DNA from: Dryococelus australis
Lineage: Eukaryota > Arthropoda > Insecta > Phasmatodea > Phasmatidae
Assembly (NCBI GenBank): GCA_029891345.1
Contig: CM057009.1
Location: forward strand, 213,596,120 to 213,660,119
Direction of reading: 5' to 3'
Length of the DNA: 64,000 nucleotides
The notes beneath the pieces were generated by a model. The model was not told the DNA's origin and ran no database searches. It saw nothing but the letters and a program-made list of their open reading frames with translations. The position numbers and the translations under genes were made by a program. How positions within the stretch are numbered: position 1 is the first letter of the stretch; each line of letters begins with the position of its first letter. Shown here piece by piece: positions 1-11,014 of this stretch.

Positions 1-730
1 GGGATATACAAGACCTGCAAATCCTTTTGTGTGTCTGCTCATGTAGTAATGTTGTTTTGCGATCCCTGCGTGAATTTGAGAGTGTGCATGTAGTGGCAAT
101 CTCGCGCCATCAGGCGGAAGAATGGTTGTCTGGGCGAACGAGCATGTTCGATCATACCGCGTCTCACTCTGTCAAATCCGTGAAAGTGTGCCATGGGCAG
201 CCATGAGCATCGGGTGTTCGGGCCGACATTCTGCACCAGTTAGGGTCATATGAATTAGCTAGTTCCGTTTAGTACTACAGAAACAAGCGAGTTAATTTGT
301 GACCTTGAACATCTCTATGCACTGGCCACTTTACCTTGCTCAGCCCTACTAATATGCCATACAGTTACATAGAAAAAGTATAACGCTGTTGCAACAAAAA
401 ATTACTATTGAGGCATTTATTTCAGCGTTTAGGTTATAGCAAAATAAATAATGTAGTGACAAAGTTAAAAATTATAACCAATTACAAAATCTTATACTTC
501 TGTAATGCAAATATATGTCGAAGTGTTGATATTAATAAATCCTTTAAGTAATGTAACCGCAACCAAATATTGTATTACGCTAAAACTAACAAGAAGAACA
601 AAATATTTTGTGTTACTGCATCATTAAAGTAATGTCCAACCAACACGAGTATACACTGACTTGGCGTTGTAAAATGGCTGATAGTAGTGAACAGTGACAA
701 CTTCATATAATGAAACCGCTGAATTAACTT
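1..730. other. gene-free stretch at window start
   Basis: I see no supportable gene here. The open frames are short, lack recognisable motifs and lie in ordinary AT-rich sequence. Confidence 0.5.
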
Positions 731-760
731 TTTGAAGCATAATATGAGAACTAATGGTAC

Positions 761-832
761 TGCTCCACCTGCTCACCTGCTTCACCTGCTCCACCAGCTC
801 CACCTGCAACACTTTTCCACCTGCTCCACCTC
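761..832 (+). repeat. short tandem repeat of a CACCTGCT-type unit
   Basis: About eight imperfect copies of a 9-12 base unit with core CACCTGCT or CACCAGCT follow one another. The overlapping open frame reads His-Leu-rich only because of this repeat, so I do not call it a gene. Confidence 0.7.
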
Positions 833-1213
833 ATGTGCTTGGCTGGTCGGTGTCTCAAAATATATTAATGGTGCGATACGATTGATTCAAAGTCAATATG
901 ACAGCATAGGGCTTGCATACTCATATATTATAAGCAGTAGGGTGGTAAGCTGAGATGTTCTGATTGCTGCAAAGAGTATCCACCAAGTACCCATTTCGAT
1001 CGGGGACCAAAACAAGGAACTGATAAATTTCCGAAACGAAGAAAAAATTCTACGTTTACACCTGAAACAATGGGCTAAATTTCGTCGGGAACACAAAAAC
1101 GTATAAATGCCCATGGTACATCGAACCCGAGATCAATAAGTTGCGAGAAGGTGTTGCGCTAATACCTGAAAATGCAAAATTTCTCCGTGTCCTCTGATTA
1201 AAAGTAAACCAAA

Positions 1214-2453
1214 TTGGTAGACGATATTCTCGACGTGGATCAGCGCCTAGAATTCAATGATAAACTCGATAAAACGGAAATGTACTGTTACGAACCGTAT
1301 CATGCTGGGCCTTTCGATCTCGGAAGGGAGGTTAGAATACCTATACAGCGACAAGATATTTACACCCTGCCTAGCCAGTCCTTCGTCCACATTAGAGGCA
1401 GACTAACAAAGGCGGACGGGACCCACCCGACCACCTCCAAGTTGGTACGAAATGGGATTCTGCACCTTTTCGAGCGAGTAATGTACGAGAATAGTTGCGT
1501 CGCGATCGACCAATTGTGCGAGGGGGGCGTAACCTCATCGATAAAAAATTAACCTATCGCTCACGTCCAAACATCCTTTGCAGCCAAGCTGGCAGTCTGG
1601 GGAATCGAAGCCGACTATAATGTTCCCAGTTACGACGAAGGTAGGTTCGATGTGTGCTTTCCACACTCCATGCTACTAGGATTTGCCGAGGATTAAAATA
1701 AAATAATAATAGTGGCGAGGCAGGAGCTGGTGATAATGATAGCCATATCGCACTTGGATGCCGTGTTTGGGGTAGGAGAAAACCCACAGCCCGTCTCTTA
1801 TATTTAACACGAACGTGTCAAGCTGTTGAGTTATGCCACGAAAGAAAAGGTGATCGAAACAGCATTAAGAAGTTAGAGCCTGGTCACCGACTCGCCCTTG
1901 CCCGCCAACCTGCAAAATCACTGGGCTATGAAGACGTCTTCCAGCATGGAAAAACCGCTCTACATTGAACATACTGGGACTTCAGACGAACAAACACCAT
2001 AGTATAAGAGTCGACAAGTTTACGTTCGACTACTGCAAAGTCGAAAATGTAAAAATATTTTTGAAAAGCGAAAGCTACCCGTACATGGATTTGAACGCAA
2101 ACTTTGAAAACGGACAATACCTGCTGGCATATTATATGTATTCGCAATTCCAGTCTTCGTATTATGGATGCGAGGTGCATCCCATCCTAAGTCCCGAAAA
2201 TTTCCGAGACATGGTACCTTTGCTAGAATTCGATACATCGAAGCAAAACGAGCGTGTGCAAAATGGCATGGTCGAATGCCGAATCAAGACAATCACCAAG
2301 GAAAATGTTCCCGCAAACACCGCTGCCTACTGCTTGATACTCCACCGACAGTATCGTTCAGTACGATTGTTTTTCCGGCGTGGTAAAAATCATCAGATAA
2401 TTATGCACTTAAATACATATGTAAAAACGCATGGTGTGGGTATGCACATTTAA
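1214..2453 (+). pseudogene. broken major-capsid-like gene of a Polinton/Maverick-type element
   Basis: Three plus-strand pieces in shifting frames read as one protein family: 1214-1549, about 1560-1696 and 1965-2360. The first piece has the signature IPIQRQDIYTLPSQS followed by a glycine-rich turn. The second carries a Y-N-V-P-S-Y-D segment and FPHSMLLGFAED. The third has YPYMDLN, FQSSYYG and ENVPANTAAYCLI. From memory of the family, this matches the F54H12.2-like proteins carried by animal Polintons and related endogenous viruses, which I believe are double-jelly-roll capsid proteins; the capsid role is inference. The gene is dead: there is no ATG at the front (an in-frame stop lies just before 1214), a stop at 1550, and at least two frame changes between 1550 and 1965. 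A low-complexity tail follows 2360. Confidence 0.5.
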
Positions 2454-2805
2454 GACGTAATAATGTACGGTAATCTGCAAGGGTTCCAGAGCGGCTACGT
2501 GCTCAAGGAAATATGTCGGACACGGATTGTCACGTCGTGACTCGAACCGATTTATGTGGTTGGACTCGAACAGAAAAAAAATGCCCGAGGAATTTGTGTA
2601 AATTAAAAGTGGAGATTATCGACTAGCATTGCGATCATGACTGTCCTTCCCTTCCTAAAATGAGGAAATAAATGGATCCCAGTTATTTGGTGAGCGCTTC
2701 GAGAAATCCACAGTTACTTTATGAGTGGCATGTTCAGAGATGCAACATAGTTACATCCCTTTTTGGTAGTGTGAATTATGACGTCATTCCACGATGCGAA
2801 AAAAA

Positions 2806-2848
2806 TTTATATATTAATAGAGCCCTAAAGTAAATTAGTCGCCAGTCG
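2806..2848 (+). promoter_or_regulatory. arthropod-type core promoter: TATA plus CAGTC initiator
   Basis: A TATATATTA box at 2807-2816 is followed about 35 bases later by GCCAGTCGAG (2841-2850), which fits the arthropod initiator consensus. The next ATG, at 2874, opens the small ORF described next. The spacing is right for RNA polymerase II; function is inferred. Confidence 0.45.
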
Positions 2849-2873
2849 AGTACTTGTCACCGTGGGAAGCAAG

Positions 2874-3005
2874 ATGGCGCTCTTTCATCTGGAGGACCTC
2901 TATGTCCTGTCATTCCTGAACGACTCTAAAATAACTTATCGTTCTGGGAGTCTGGATTGCTACATACCTAAGAAGAAAAATGTGATGGATGGGACGACTG
3001 GCTAA
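2874..3005 (+). CDS. 43-residue ORF behind the TATA/initiator, unrecognised
   Basis: The ATG at 2874 opens 43 codons ending in TAA. The protein begins MALFHLEDLYVLSFLND and has a basic patch with three consecutive lysines near the end. Its value lies in its position: it is the first ATG after a good core promoter, in a region with a capsid-like pseudogene just upstream. It may be the amino end of a longer gene broken by a frameshift, because plus-strand open reading continues in other frames at 3068-3310 and 3342-3683. I do not recognise the family. Confidence 0.3.
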   Translation: MALFHLEDLYVLSFLNDSKITYRSGSLDCYIPKKKNVMDGTTG

Positions 3006-3067
3006 ATTCGGTGACTTCAGGCGAACATAAGCAACAGTTAATAACTCATTGAACTCCTGGGAATTGC

Positions 3068-3683
3068 TTGTTTCATCACATGGAGCGGGATATGCCTCTT
3101 CCAGCAACCGTGGACCAGATTCTAGAATTTTCAGCAACTTCGAGCCGAGGCGACTCTACGAGCGACGAAGTTCACGCCCCTGACTGCTCCACCCAGGATT
3201 GCTTCACCCAGAACTGTGTACGTCGGGAAAAATATACTACCAGCGCGGCCTCGACTAAAACTGCCCCAACTAAACATCAAAAGTCGCACCGTAGTGTCCG
3301 CGATGCATAAAAATTCTAGGTGACCTGCATCGGACTGTGAAGTGTGCTCCCGCAAACGTCCACGTGTGGCATCACCTGCTGCCATCACCGACACGGGTTC
3401 GTCCATGGCTGACTTCAACTTGGAAGAAGAAAATGCCTCGAAGATTCCAGTTCTAACATGTCAGATCGAACATCAAAGACAATTAATAATTCGTTACGAA
3501 TGTGTTTTGACTAGCAGATTGAATTTAAAAAAACACACGCTGCCGCATTTGTTGTTTTTTGTAACTTGTGTAAATACAATATACATGTATACCAAAGCTG
3601 ACTTGGATGCATATTTTATTTTTAAAGTTTTACTTTTTAATATAATGATTTTTGCTATTTACATAAAGTGTGTGTGTGTGTAA
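3068..3683 (+). pseudogene. unrecognised plus-strand ORF remnants
   Basis: Two open stretches, 3068-3310 and 3342-3683, follow the 2874 ORF in different frames. The first is Ser/Thr-rich with a cysteine-spaced patch and a basic end. The second starts with a basic arginine/lysine run and becomes hydrophobic after about residue 60, in T-rich DNA that is probably non-coding. They may be continuations of the gene starting at 2874 in the same viral-type remnant. No family recognised. Confidence 0.25.
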
Positions 3684-3689
3684 ATATTA

Positions 3690-4430
3690 ATTAAAGGAAA
3701 CTTCACGGGAGTAGAAGGAGTCCCTCTCGCCAACAAGTGCTGGATGGCCAGCAGGAAACAGAAAAAAAACTTTCGCGTAGTAATTCTCCAACAACAGCTC
3801 CGCCGTGCCCTGTCATGCATGCACTGCAAGCCAAACAAAAAAATTTGCACCGTTAGAATCAATACGTGTTTCCTGGCAGCTAGTCACGTTTCCGCTCTAA
3901 TGCATGATTAGCAGTTCCTTCAGTATCCTCTCCTCGGAGTCGCGATGTGGCTCTTATGGTGGGGAACACTCCCCACTCCATTTAACTGCCTGTGACGGCC
4001 CCTCTCCATTACGTTGCTATTGGCTATTGCCAGAGCTTCATCGATAAAATATTAATAATTTAATAGTAAAAAATACCTATAAAGTTAAAAAAGACAAACT
4101 AGTATGTCAACTTATTTAAGGATCCCTCCTACTTAGAAATGAAATCGAGTATATAGGTATTTTTTTTGTATTCGAAGCCAACAATCACATCCTGAAGGTG
4201 AAGCAGTCAGTGGTGGGAGTATGCAGAGCATTATGCGATTGGGGTGAGGGGGTGTTTGACACTCGCTTATGAGCTTTAGTTTGGACATTGATGCACCATT
4301 GTTGTACTGCATCGCACTGCGAAAGTTATGTCAGCGAAAATTACAAAGTGCCTGTCGTGTTTGGAGGGTTTACACACTGCACAGGATGTAATTGGTATGA
4401 AATAGAGCCTATCTACCCGCGGTAACTGTA
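3690..4430. other. gene-free stretch
   Basis: No supportable gene. Mixed-composition DNA at 3700-4020 is followed by an AT-rich part. A 67-residue minus-strand frame at 3659-3862 has no recognisable feature. Confidence 0.4.
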
Positions 4431-4437
4431 CCTCCAC

Positions 4438-5040
4438 TTATGTTGCAAGGTACGTCGGGCGGAGAAACGGGGAACCGTGGTGCCAAAGGACGATGATGCC
4501 TTGCCATGGTGTGACACTTGTAATAAGATGCACGACTCTTTTATCCTGAGCCCGCAGCCTACGGCCGACAAGTAATTCAAACGTACTAGGCATTATCCTC
4601 CGTCGCCACCGTATTGGCATCGAATAATTTGTACTACGGCTATGGTCATTAGCATCCATCTTCGTAATATCGACGTTCGATATCTGGTCCGAGTGTGACT
4701 ATGGTCTCCTAATTGCAGCAGGAGAGTTATTCGAAAAGATGGACGCCTCCATCTCAGGATGGCGCGGCGCTGCACCATCGGAGACAATGGTAGAATCTGG
4801 CTCTGCACCTCTAGCAGTGTCCGACATCGCGATGGAGATGTCCTTACAGATAAGACAGACTGCACCCTTCTGGAGGTGGACCCTGCTGGCACCCTTCCAA
4901 GCGGTACCCATCTGATGCACCCAGACGGCACCCTTCCAGTATGCACCTAGTCGGATCACCCAGACGGCACCCTTCCAGTTAGCACCCATCCAGGTAGCAT
5001 CCATCCAGATGCTTTCCTTCTAGGGCTTCCAGTCGCCATT
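4438..5040 (-). pseudogene. minus-strand ORF remnant with pentapeptide-like repeats
   Basis: Reading the minus strand from about 5040, a short repeat unit gives LEGC-, LDGC- and WKGA-type five-residue steps in two frames. This periodicity resembles pentapeptide-repeat proteins (A-[DN]-L-x-x right-handed beta helices). Frames 4699-5004 and 4593-4946 cover the repeat, and 4438-4659 continues downstream. Frames change and stops occur, so it is not an intact gene. The repeat could also be a simple DNA tandem repeat that mimics a pentapeptide protein. Confidence 0.3.
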
Positions 5041-5197
5041 CTTTCGTGGCTTCCAGATTGGTGAGTTAGCTACATGCATCAACACCATCACTGAGGGTTC
5101 CCTGCTGCTGGAAGCTGTCAACGTACTGCAGCGAGAACGTAGAGCGCCCTAAATGACTGTTTTACATGTGCAAACAGCAACAATGGAGATTCACTGA

Positions 5198-5566
5198 GTG
5201 GCGGACTTGCCTGTGCCTGTACAGTACTTTCCAGTCTCTAATATTGACTATACCAATGTCGAAAGATGGGAAGACATGTGGTCTCCGTTGCCTCTCGATG
5301 CTATATTTCCCTCCCTTCGGCTCAACTGTGATGAGTTTCACCAGCGTTTAAATAACTTTGAAACATGGTTACTCGCATTACGTAACGATGTTGCTGATGC
5401 GCACCTAGAACTGTCTAACTGTGTGCGTGTTCTTACCGAGGTGAAATGTAACATGGAACGACTTGTGAATCGATTTCTACCGACCGAGAATCTGCAGCTC
5501 AATCGAGACATTTGTACGAATGTAAAACAAGTGCGATTTATAAGAGAGAGACAAGCATTTATCTGA
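5198..5566 (+). CDS. 122-residue unrecognised ORF, probably a remnant or exon
   Basis: This frame is open from a GTG at 5198 to TGA. An in-frame ATG lies at 5186 but a stop separates it from the body by one codon, so either this is a decayed gene or the start lies in another exon. The protein is hydrophilic, with an aromatic-rich amino third (WEDMWSPLPLDAIFP), a helical middle with Leu/Val spacing suggesting a coiled coil around residues 45-90, and a basic end. Composition looks coding. It sits in the same region as the capsid-like pseudogene and may belong to that element. No family recognised. Confidence 0.35.
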   Translation: MADLPVPVQYFPVSNIDYTNVERWEDMWSPLPLDAIFPSLRLNCDEFHQRLNNFETWLLALRNDVADAHLELSNCVRVLTEVKCNMERLVNRFLPTENLQLNRDICTNVKQVRFIRERQAFI

Positions 5567-5687
5567 TCCTATTTAATGTGTGTTATTGGTTGTGATTTTT
5601 CGAGTTCGATATAACGACATGTTATTTAACTTATAACTGTGTGTGTACTTTATTTTTTTTTGTAAAAAACATAAGCAAGTTTTTTTA

Positions 5688-5950
5688 CAAACAATCTGTA
5701 TATATTATTCTTGCTTTTCCCTGGGAGAAGGGACAAGTACGTGCAATGGTTTTTTTATAAACGCCTGTTTGTTATGCTTGCTTTTCCCTTTGGTGATCGG
5801 AACAAGTACATGCAATAGTTTTTAAACACTGTGCCTGCTTTTCCCTTGGATAAGGTCAAGTATATGCAATAGTTTTTTTTTTTTTTTTTTAACAATCTGT
5901 ATATATTGTGCTTGCTTTTCCCTTGGATAAGGGGCAAGTACATGCAATAT
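5688..5950. repeat. four tandem copies of a CTTGCTTTTCCCT(T/G)GG...CAAGTA...TGCAATA unit
   Basis: Four imperfect copies with a variable period of about 60-90 bases share the core TGCTTTTCCCTTGG followed by CAAGTAnnTGCAATA. Spacing varies because a T run (about 20 T at one point) and an optional AACAATCTGTATATATT leader differ between copies. Confidence 0.75.
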
Positions 5951-7270
5951 ATATTTTATAACAGTTCCTATTACCTGAAATATTAACAATACTTAAATTT
6001 GACAAACTTTTTTAGCTTCTTTCTCCATTATTAAAACAAATAACTTGTGCGATATTATTAGCAAATAACCATTTAATGAAGGGCATTGACTTTACAAAAC
6101 ATGCACTCTGCAAGATGGAACTATTACTGAACTCTATCAACTACCTCTCCAAAGTGTGTGAAGACGAAAGGGGAGCAAGAATGCTGATGGAGAGGAATTG
6201 ATTACGTGACGACCTTCATCCTGCCATGCTACAAGGATGACACCAGCCTTTCGCTGTATCGCCCACACGCAATAGCAGCGGTGATACCTCGAAAATTTTA
6301 AAATGATTTCAATACAAATAAAAATATACTACACAAACACTGCTAACATAAAAAAATATTCATTTTACATTGTATAGAAACATCATACTTGAAAAAAAAC
6401 CATCAATGGAAATAATATATTTACATACATAGTGCTTGCAAAAAAATTGAAAGAAAGTAACATATATTACATACATCATATTTACACACAAAACACTTGA
6501 AAGATAATATTTTACAAGATAAATACTTATTTACCCCCCAAAAAATTTTTACACAACATGTGAAAGAAAATATTTTATAAGATAAAAATATATTTAACGA
6601 ACTAAATCTTTAAAACAACACGTGAGAATTTTTTTTTACAAAATGAACATATATTTAATGAACAAAATCTACAACAAAACATGTGAAAGAAAAATCATGT
6701 AATAATAAAACAAGTCTACATTTCTCTGTACCGAAAAATAATTTTCCTTACGCCTAGAATACTTTTCTGTCCCCATCCATAATATTAATCACGTACGTCT
6801 ATATGTTGTTTACACTGTGGGTTTCATCCACTACAAAAAAAATACGGGGAAAATGGGAGGATTTAATCATCTGGGTTTTTCTATAGATAGAGCAAAGCTC
6901 ATATACACAAGCACACACAAGCACCTATGGCCTTCTGTTCGATTACATTTTAACCTCCAAACAGTGCCAAGTACCGTTACATTGTTCCGAACACACGTTA
7001 AAGAGTTTTTTTTTTTTTTTTTTTTCGTGAATAATTTCACAATTTTCCCTGTCGTACACTGTCGAACATCTTTCGTCCACGATTTATTTTTTCATATTTC
7101 CATTGTTTGTGGGGAACTTTGTGGGCGGCACAAATGAACCACACACTCATCACTACAGGAATATTACACTGGTAATTGAAACGCCTTACCATAGATGATT
7201 CTTCTTTCGAGGAGGAGGAAATGAACATTTTCGTCACGTCACTCCATGGTCACGGCAGCTGTCGGCTGGT
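5951..7270. other. gene-free AT-rich stretch
   Basis: A-rich and T-rich DNA with repeated ACATGTGAAAG-type phrases spaced by about 60 bases between 6,430 and 6,690, and a 20-T run at 7006-7026. I see no supportable gene. Confidence 0.45.
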
Positions 7271-7279
7271 CCGTGTAGG

Positions 7280-8215
7280 TTACGCCGTGCAGTAGATGAG
7301 ATACACTTGCGTATTTTTCTCTGGATTAAACTTGTCGTCGGGACGTACTCCATCTTTGAGAGAAGATTTTGTGAAAGGTCTCGGCCTCGAGCCTAGGTAC
7401 ACTTTACATGCAAAAGGCGTGCACTTGGAGGTTCTATCCGGAAATCGTTGCCTTTTCACGACATGGTTATATCCATTGCATTTCTCGAGCCATTTACACT
7501 CGTAATTATTTTTCATTATTTGGAACAGTTCGTACAATACACTTTCGTATGTTCTTGCTTTGTTTAATTGAATATTACAATTTTATTTTACCAACTCCTC
7601 CAGCGAACAAGGAAGTGTAGAGCCGGGACATAAATTTTACACGAAACTATTTTTATATTCGCATGTTAATGTGTTCGGCCTTCAAACTCATCGTAGCAGC
7701 ATAGCCAGTGAATTGCACCGTCGCAATATTAAATTTGCAGAACGCCTCTAGCATCTCGAAAACGTATGCATCGGTACCCCCAATTCAATTCACTGTACTT
7801 GCTCACGTCTTCTGACCTGAATGGAGAAAATTTGGCGACAGTCACTTCTTGGATGTCGATGTCTTCGATGTCGGAGTTAATGGGAAGATGGGACTCTCTG
7901 CGAAGCTGAGTGAGGATACACCGTTTTCTGGGGGGTGGTACAAGTTGACTGCCGCATTCGGGTTGACTGGCAGTAGCGGGTTGTCTGATGTTAGTGGGTT
8001 TGTGCCAGTCTACGACATGGACGATGTTACTCCTCATGCCAATATCGTACAGATAGCTGAATAATATTATATCCAGTGTCTTCTGCTTTGCTGATGATTT
8101 CTTCTGTACTTGGTGACATGGCTACCATGACAGGTGTTTGAAACGAAATGATCAGAGGCTCTCCTCTCGAAATAGTGAGGTACAACTTTTCCCAGAGGCC
8201 CTTGGTGACGCGCAT
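7280..8215 (-). pseudogene. minus-strand ORF remnants, viral-type region
   Basis: Reading down the minus strand, an open frame at 8215-8027 begins MRVTKGLWEKLYLTI, overlaps the next at 8037-7729 in another frame, and is followed by 7537-7280 in a third. The first two look like one gene split by a frameshift. Their composition is hydrophilic and coding-like: an acidic IDIQEV region, and alternation typical of a soluble protein. They are followed immediately on the promoter side by the CCAAT-repeat array at 8220-8690, consistent with transcription starting in the array. I do not recognise the family; membership in the same element as the capsid-like gene is inference. Confidence 0.3.
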
Positions 8216-8219
8216 TATA

Positions 8220-8690
8220 AAGCCAGAGTTTAAGGGGGGTGGAGACTTGCCGACTAATTAGCCAATGGGAATCATTGACACGGGTGAAACGAAGGTGACT
8301 AATGGATGGATGTGGTCAAGCAGAGGTGGTGGAAGATCGCCGACTAAACAATAATTAGCCAATGGGAAGCATTGGCGGGATGGAGGCTCGCCCACTAAAG
8401 AGTAACTAGCCAACGGGAAGCATTGGTTGACCGAAGGTTTCGAAAGACACCCGAGTAATCAACCAATGGGAAAATAGGGTAGTGGTGAAACAGAGGTGGT
8501 AGAGACTTGCAGACTAAGCACTGATTAGTCGGGTGGAATGGATGTGACTAGTTAGCCAATGATAAACATTTATGGAGCGAAGGTTTCCGAAGACACCCGA
8601 GAAAATTAGCCAATTGGAAGGGTTTTCATGTGGGTGGAGGCCTGCCGACAGTCGAACGAATATGAGTAATTAGCCAGTAGCAATTGAGGG
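8220..8690. repeat. array of about eight repeats with a TTAGCCAATGGGAA core
   Basis: Eight imperfect copies, spaced 50-110 bases, carry (A/G)TTAGCCAATGGGAA preceded by GCCGACTAA or ACACCCGAG. The phrases GGTGGTGGAAGATC and GAAGGTTTC(C)GAAAGACACCCGAG recur, so the array is of higher order with two alternating leaders. Each core contains a CCAAT box. A homologous array lies in the opposite orientation at 61,540-62,050. Confidence 0.75.
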
Positions 8691-10313
8691 GTTAGTTATG
8701 TTTGATATGTTGTTCACTGTATGTAATACTTAATAATCTTGTTATAACACACGCACACACACGTATATATATATATATATAACCAAGGTTTATGTTGTTT
8801 AGGACTTCTATAAACTGGTATATTATGAGATCTCTATTAATATTTTGGTTTTAGATGCTTTCTTTAGAGTAATTAATCATGTTGCCGTTCTGAGTAATTT
8901 TTGACAATGGAAGCTGAGAGCTGTTAATATAATTTGAGATGCTAGTTTGAAATTTAATTTTTTGCAACATATGAAATATTAACCTTCTTTGTTATTGCAT
9001 TATTGCAGTTTATATCCTAGTATTCTGTTTATTCACTATTAAATGTTTTTCATTCATTAATGTCTAGTTAACTTTATTGCTTTTTGTCACCACATGGAAA
9101 GAGGATTGTGATCGGCACAATTTGACCCCCACAAAACTTTACTGTGCGCCGATCACTGGGAATATGGATTAGTTACTGGTTAATGTGCGCGCTTTATGTT
9201 GCGACATGCCACAATGTTAGTTTATATATACTTCTTTATAGTTAATTAGTATGTATTATATGCTATAAAACTATGTGATATAGGTACTTGTATGTATCTT
9301 TATCTTGAAGTTAATTTAAACTATTCTTTGATGGTAATTCTAGTAATTAACACATATTTTTTCTATCTATGTTACGTACTTAAAGTTGTTTTTAAAAACA
9401 AAACCCCAGGGTATAGTTATATCTGGTTTGCTTGTGGTATCTTCTCCTATGCTAGTCACTGATGCACTTTGTTGGTGAGTTTGCTAATCTTAAGAACAGA
9501 AAATACTTAGCACTCATTTTTAAGATATCGCCATGGCTTGGCGATGTGTACATCATCTTACTGTTGCTTTGTTGCATTGTAGATACTTAAAGCTTCGTTG
9601 GCTTTAATATAGTTATCCATTATATTTATGGATAATTATTGCGTGCATAATAACTGTGTATTTCTAATTGATTTGTTGCGATTACAAATTTCTTGTACAC
9701 TAATGTGGGTCTGTTATGTGTACGTGCCTGGCCGGCTTAACTTCTGCAGTTCGTTTTGGGGGAGCGTAAATAAATTTAATAATTTCTCCTAATAAACGTG
9801 TTTCTTTTCTGTACTCGTGCATAGCTTAAATACAATTGAAAGTTTGAGTGGCGTGTTGATGTGCAATATGAATTTTGTACTGTCTGTTGAGCACTGGTCT
9901 TCTTGCTTGACGTCACTGAATATGACGCTCCTTTGTTTTGTTACTTACGTTGGTTTTTCATGACTCTATGCGTTTTTCGTTGAAACTTCCCATTGGGTAA
10001 AGGGATTACTCTACTGACCTCCAGTGGAGAAGGTAGGACACATTTATACATTTTCTTATGCATTATGTGCTATCCTATTTAAAAGGATTTGCATTTTTAT
10101 TGCTTTTATGTATAGCATTATTAGTATATATCATATATATGTCACCAATATAATTATGATGCCACTGACACAATTACAATAACTTTCTTCTACGAACAAG
10201 AATACTCTATTTGTTTGAAAGTGGTGTAGCTTTTTAATTTCGTTGTACGTTGGTAGGACTGGTAGGTTGGCATACTTGATTTTCCATTGCGTGTTAAGGG
10301 TTTTATTTATGTT
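8691..10313. other. gene-free AT-rich stretch
   Basis: Contains a (CA)n(TA)n microsatellite at 8745-8781. Otherwise T-rich DNA without a supportable coding region or recognised repeat. Confidence 0.5.
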
Positions 10314-11000
10314 TTAAAACTGAATGCCCTCATCTAACCTGAGCTGCTTGATCTCAAACTCACTTTCTGAAAGCCAGTGTATTGGCACAACTGTATGCAC
10401 GATCGCTGCGATTGGAGTGCGAGTGTCGCAAATATGTGTGGCTTCTATGATGACCTGTGTGTTTGACACAAGTTCGCATCCCCATGGTATTTGTAATTCG
10501 GTTCTGCCAATCGCCTGTGTTTGAATGTCTCTATTCAGAGTATGATTTGTGCACACCATTCGTATGTTGCCGGAGGGGGGGGGGGGGGCGACTAGTAAGG
10601 GCGAATTGGTGTGGAAATACTGGCTTTATAGTAAAATGTTTCTCTTGTGTCCATGGGAATTTACATTTGGTTACTAATTTATGAAAGCTGTCTAGCTCAA
10701 TGGCAGCTTTTACAGTATCATTTTTATCACCATTTACTATCTCTTTTGGTATATAAAATATCTTATTTTTATTTTCTGATGTTACCGCAACCTCTTTGAT
10801 ACTTTTGGATTTCCTTACTATCTCGACCAAAGTATTGGCTGTGTCTATAGTACAGGTTTCATTTTCATACTGTAACACTTCCCTTCCTCCAGTATCTAAA
10901 TAACTCTTGTATCCAACTCTCTATACTCGATCCAACTTCAACACTATTATACTGCAATAGGAGGTAAGGGGTGTCACAGGGGGTGCTAGTTATGGTGGCT
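10314..11000 (-). pseudogene. possible C-terminal part of the env-like gene, separated by an insertion
   Basis: Minus-strand frames at 10878-10531 and 10559-10314 overlap in different frames and read as an ectodomain-like protein with N-glycosylation sequons and scattered cysteines, including a PWGCEL segment. They follow, after a 2.1-kb interruption, the env-like frames at 13740-13163 in the same orientation. The simplest reading is one env gene cut by the direct-repeat pair at 11.0-13.1 kb. A G run at 10574-10588 adds a frame problem. The assignment rests on position and general character, not on a signature motif. Confidence 0.3.
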
Positions 11001-11014
11001 AAATAAGAAGGATT

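Noticed and set aside
8220..8690. CRISPR-like spaced repeats
   Set aside because: Spacing and repeats are irregular, the genome is animal, and no cas genes exist; it is an ordinary tandem array.
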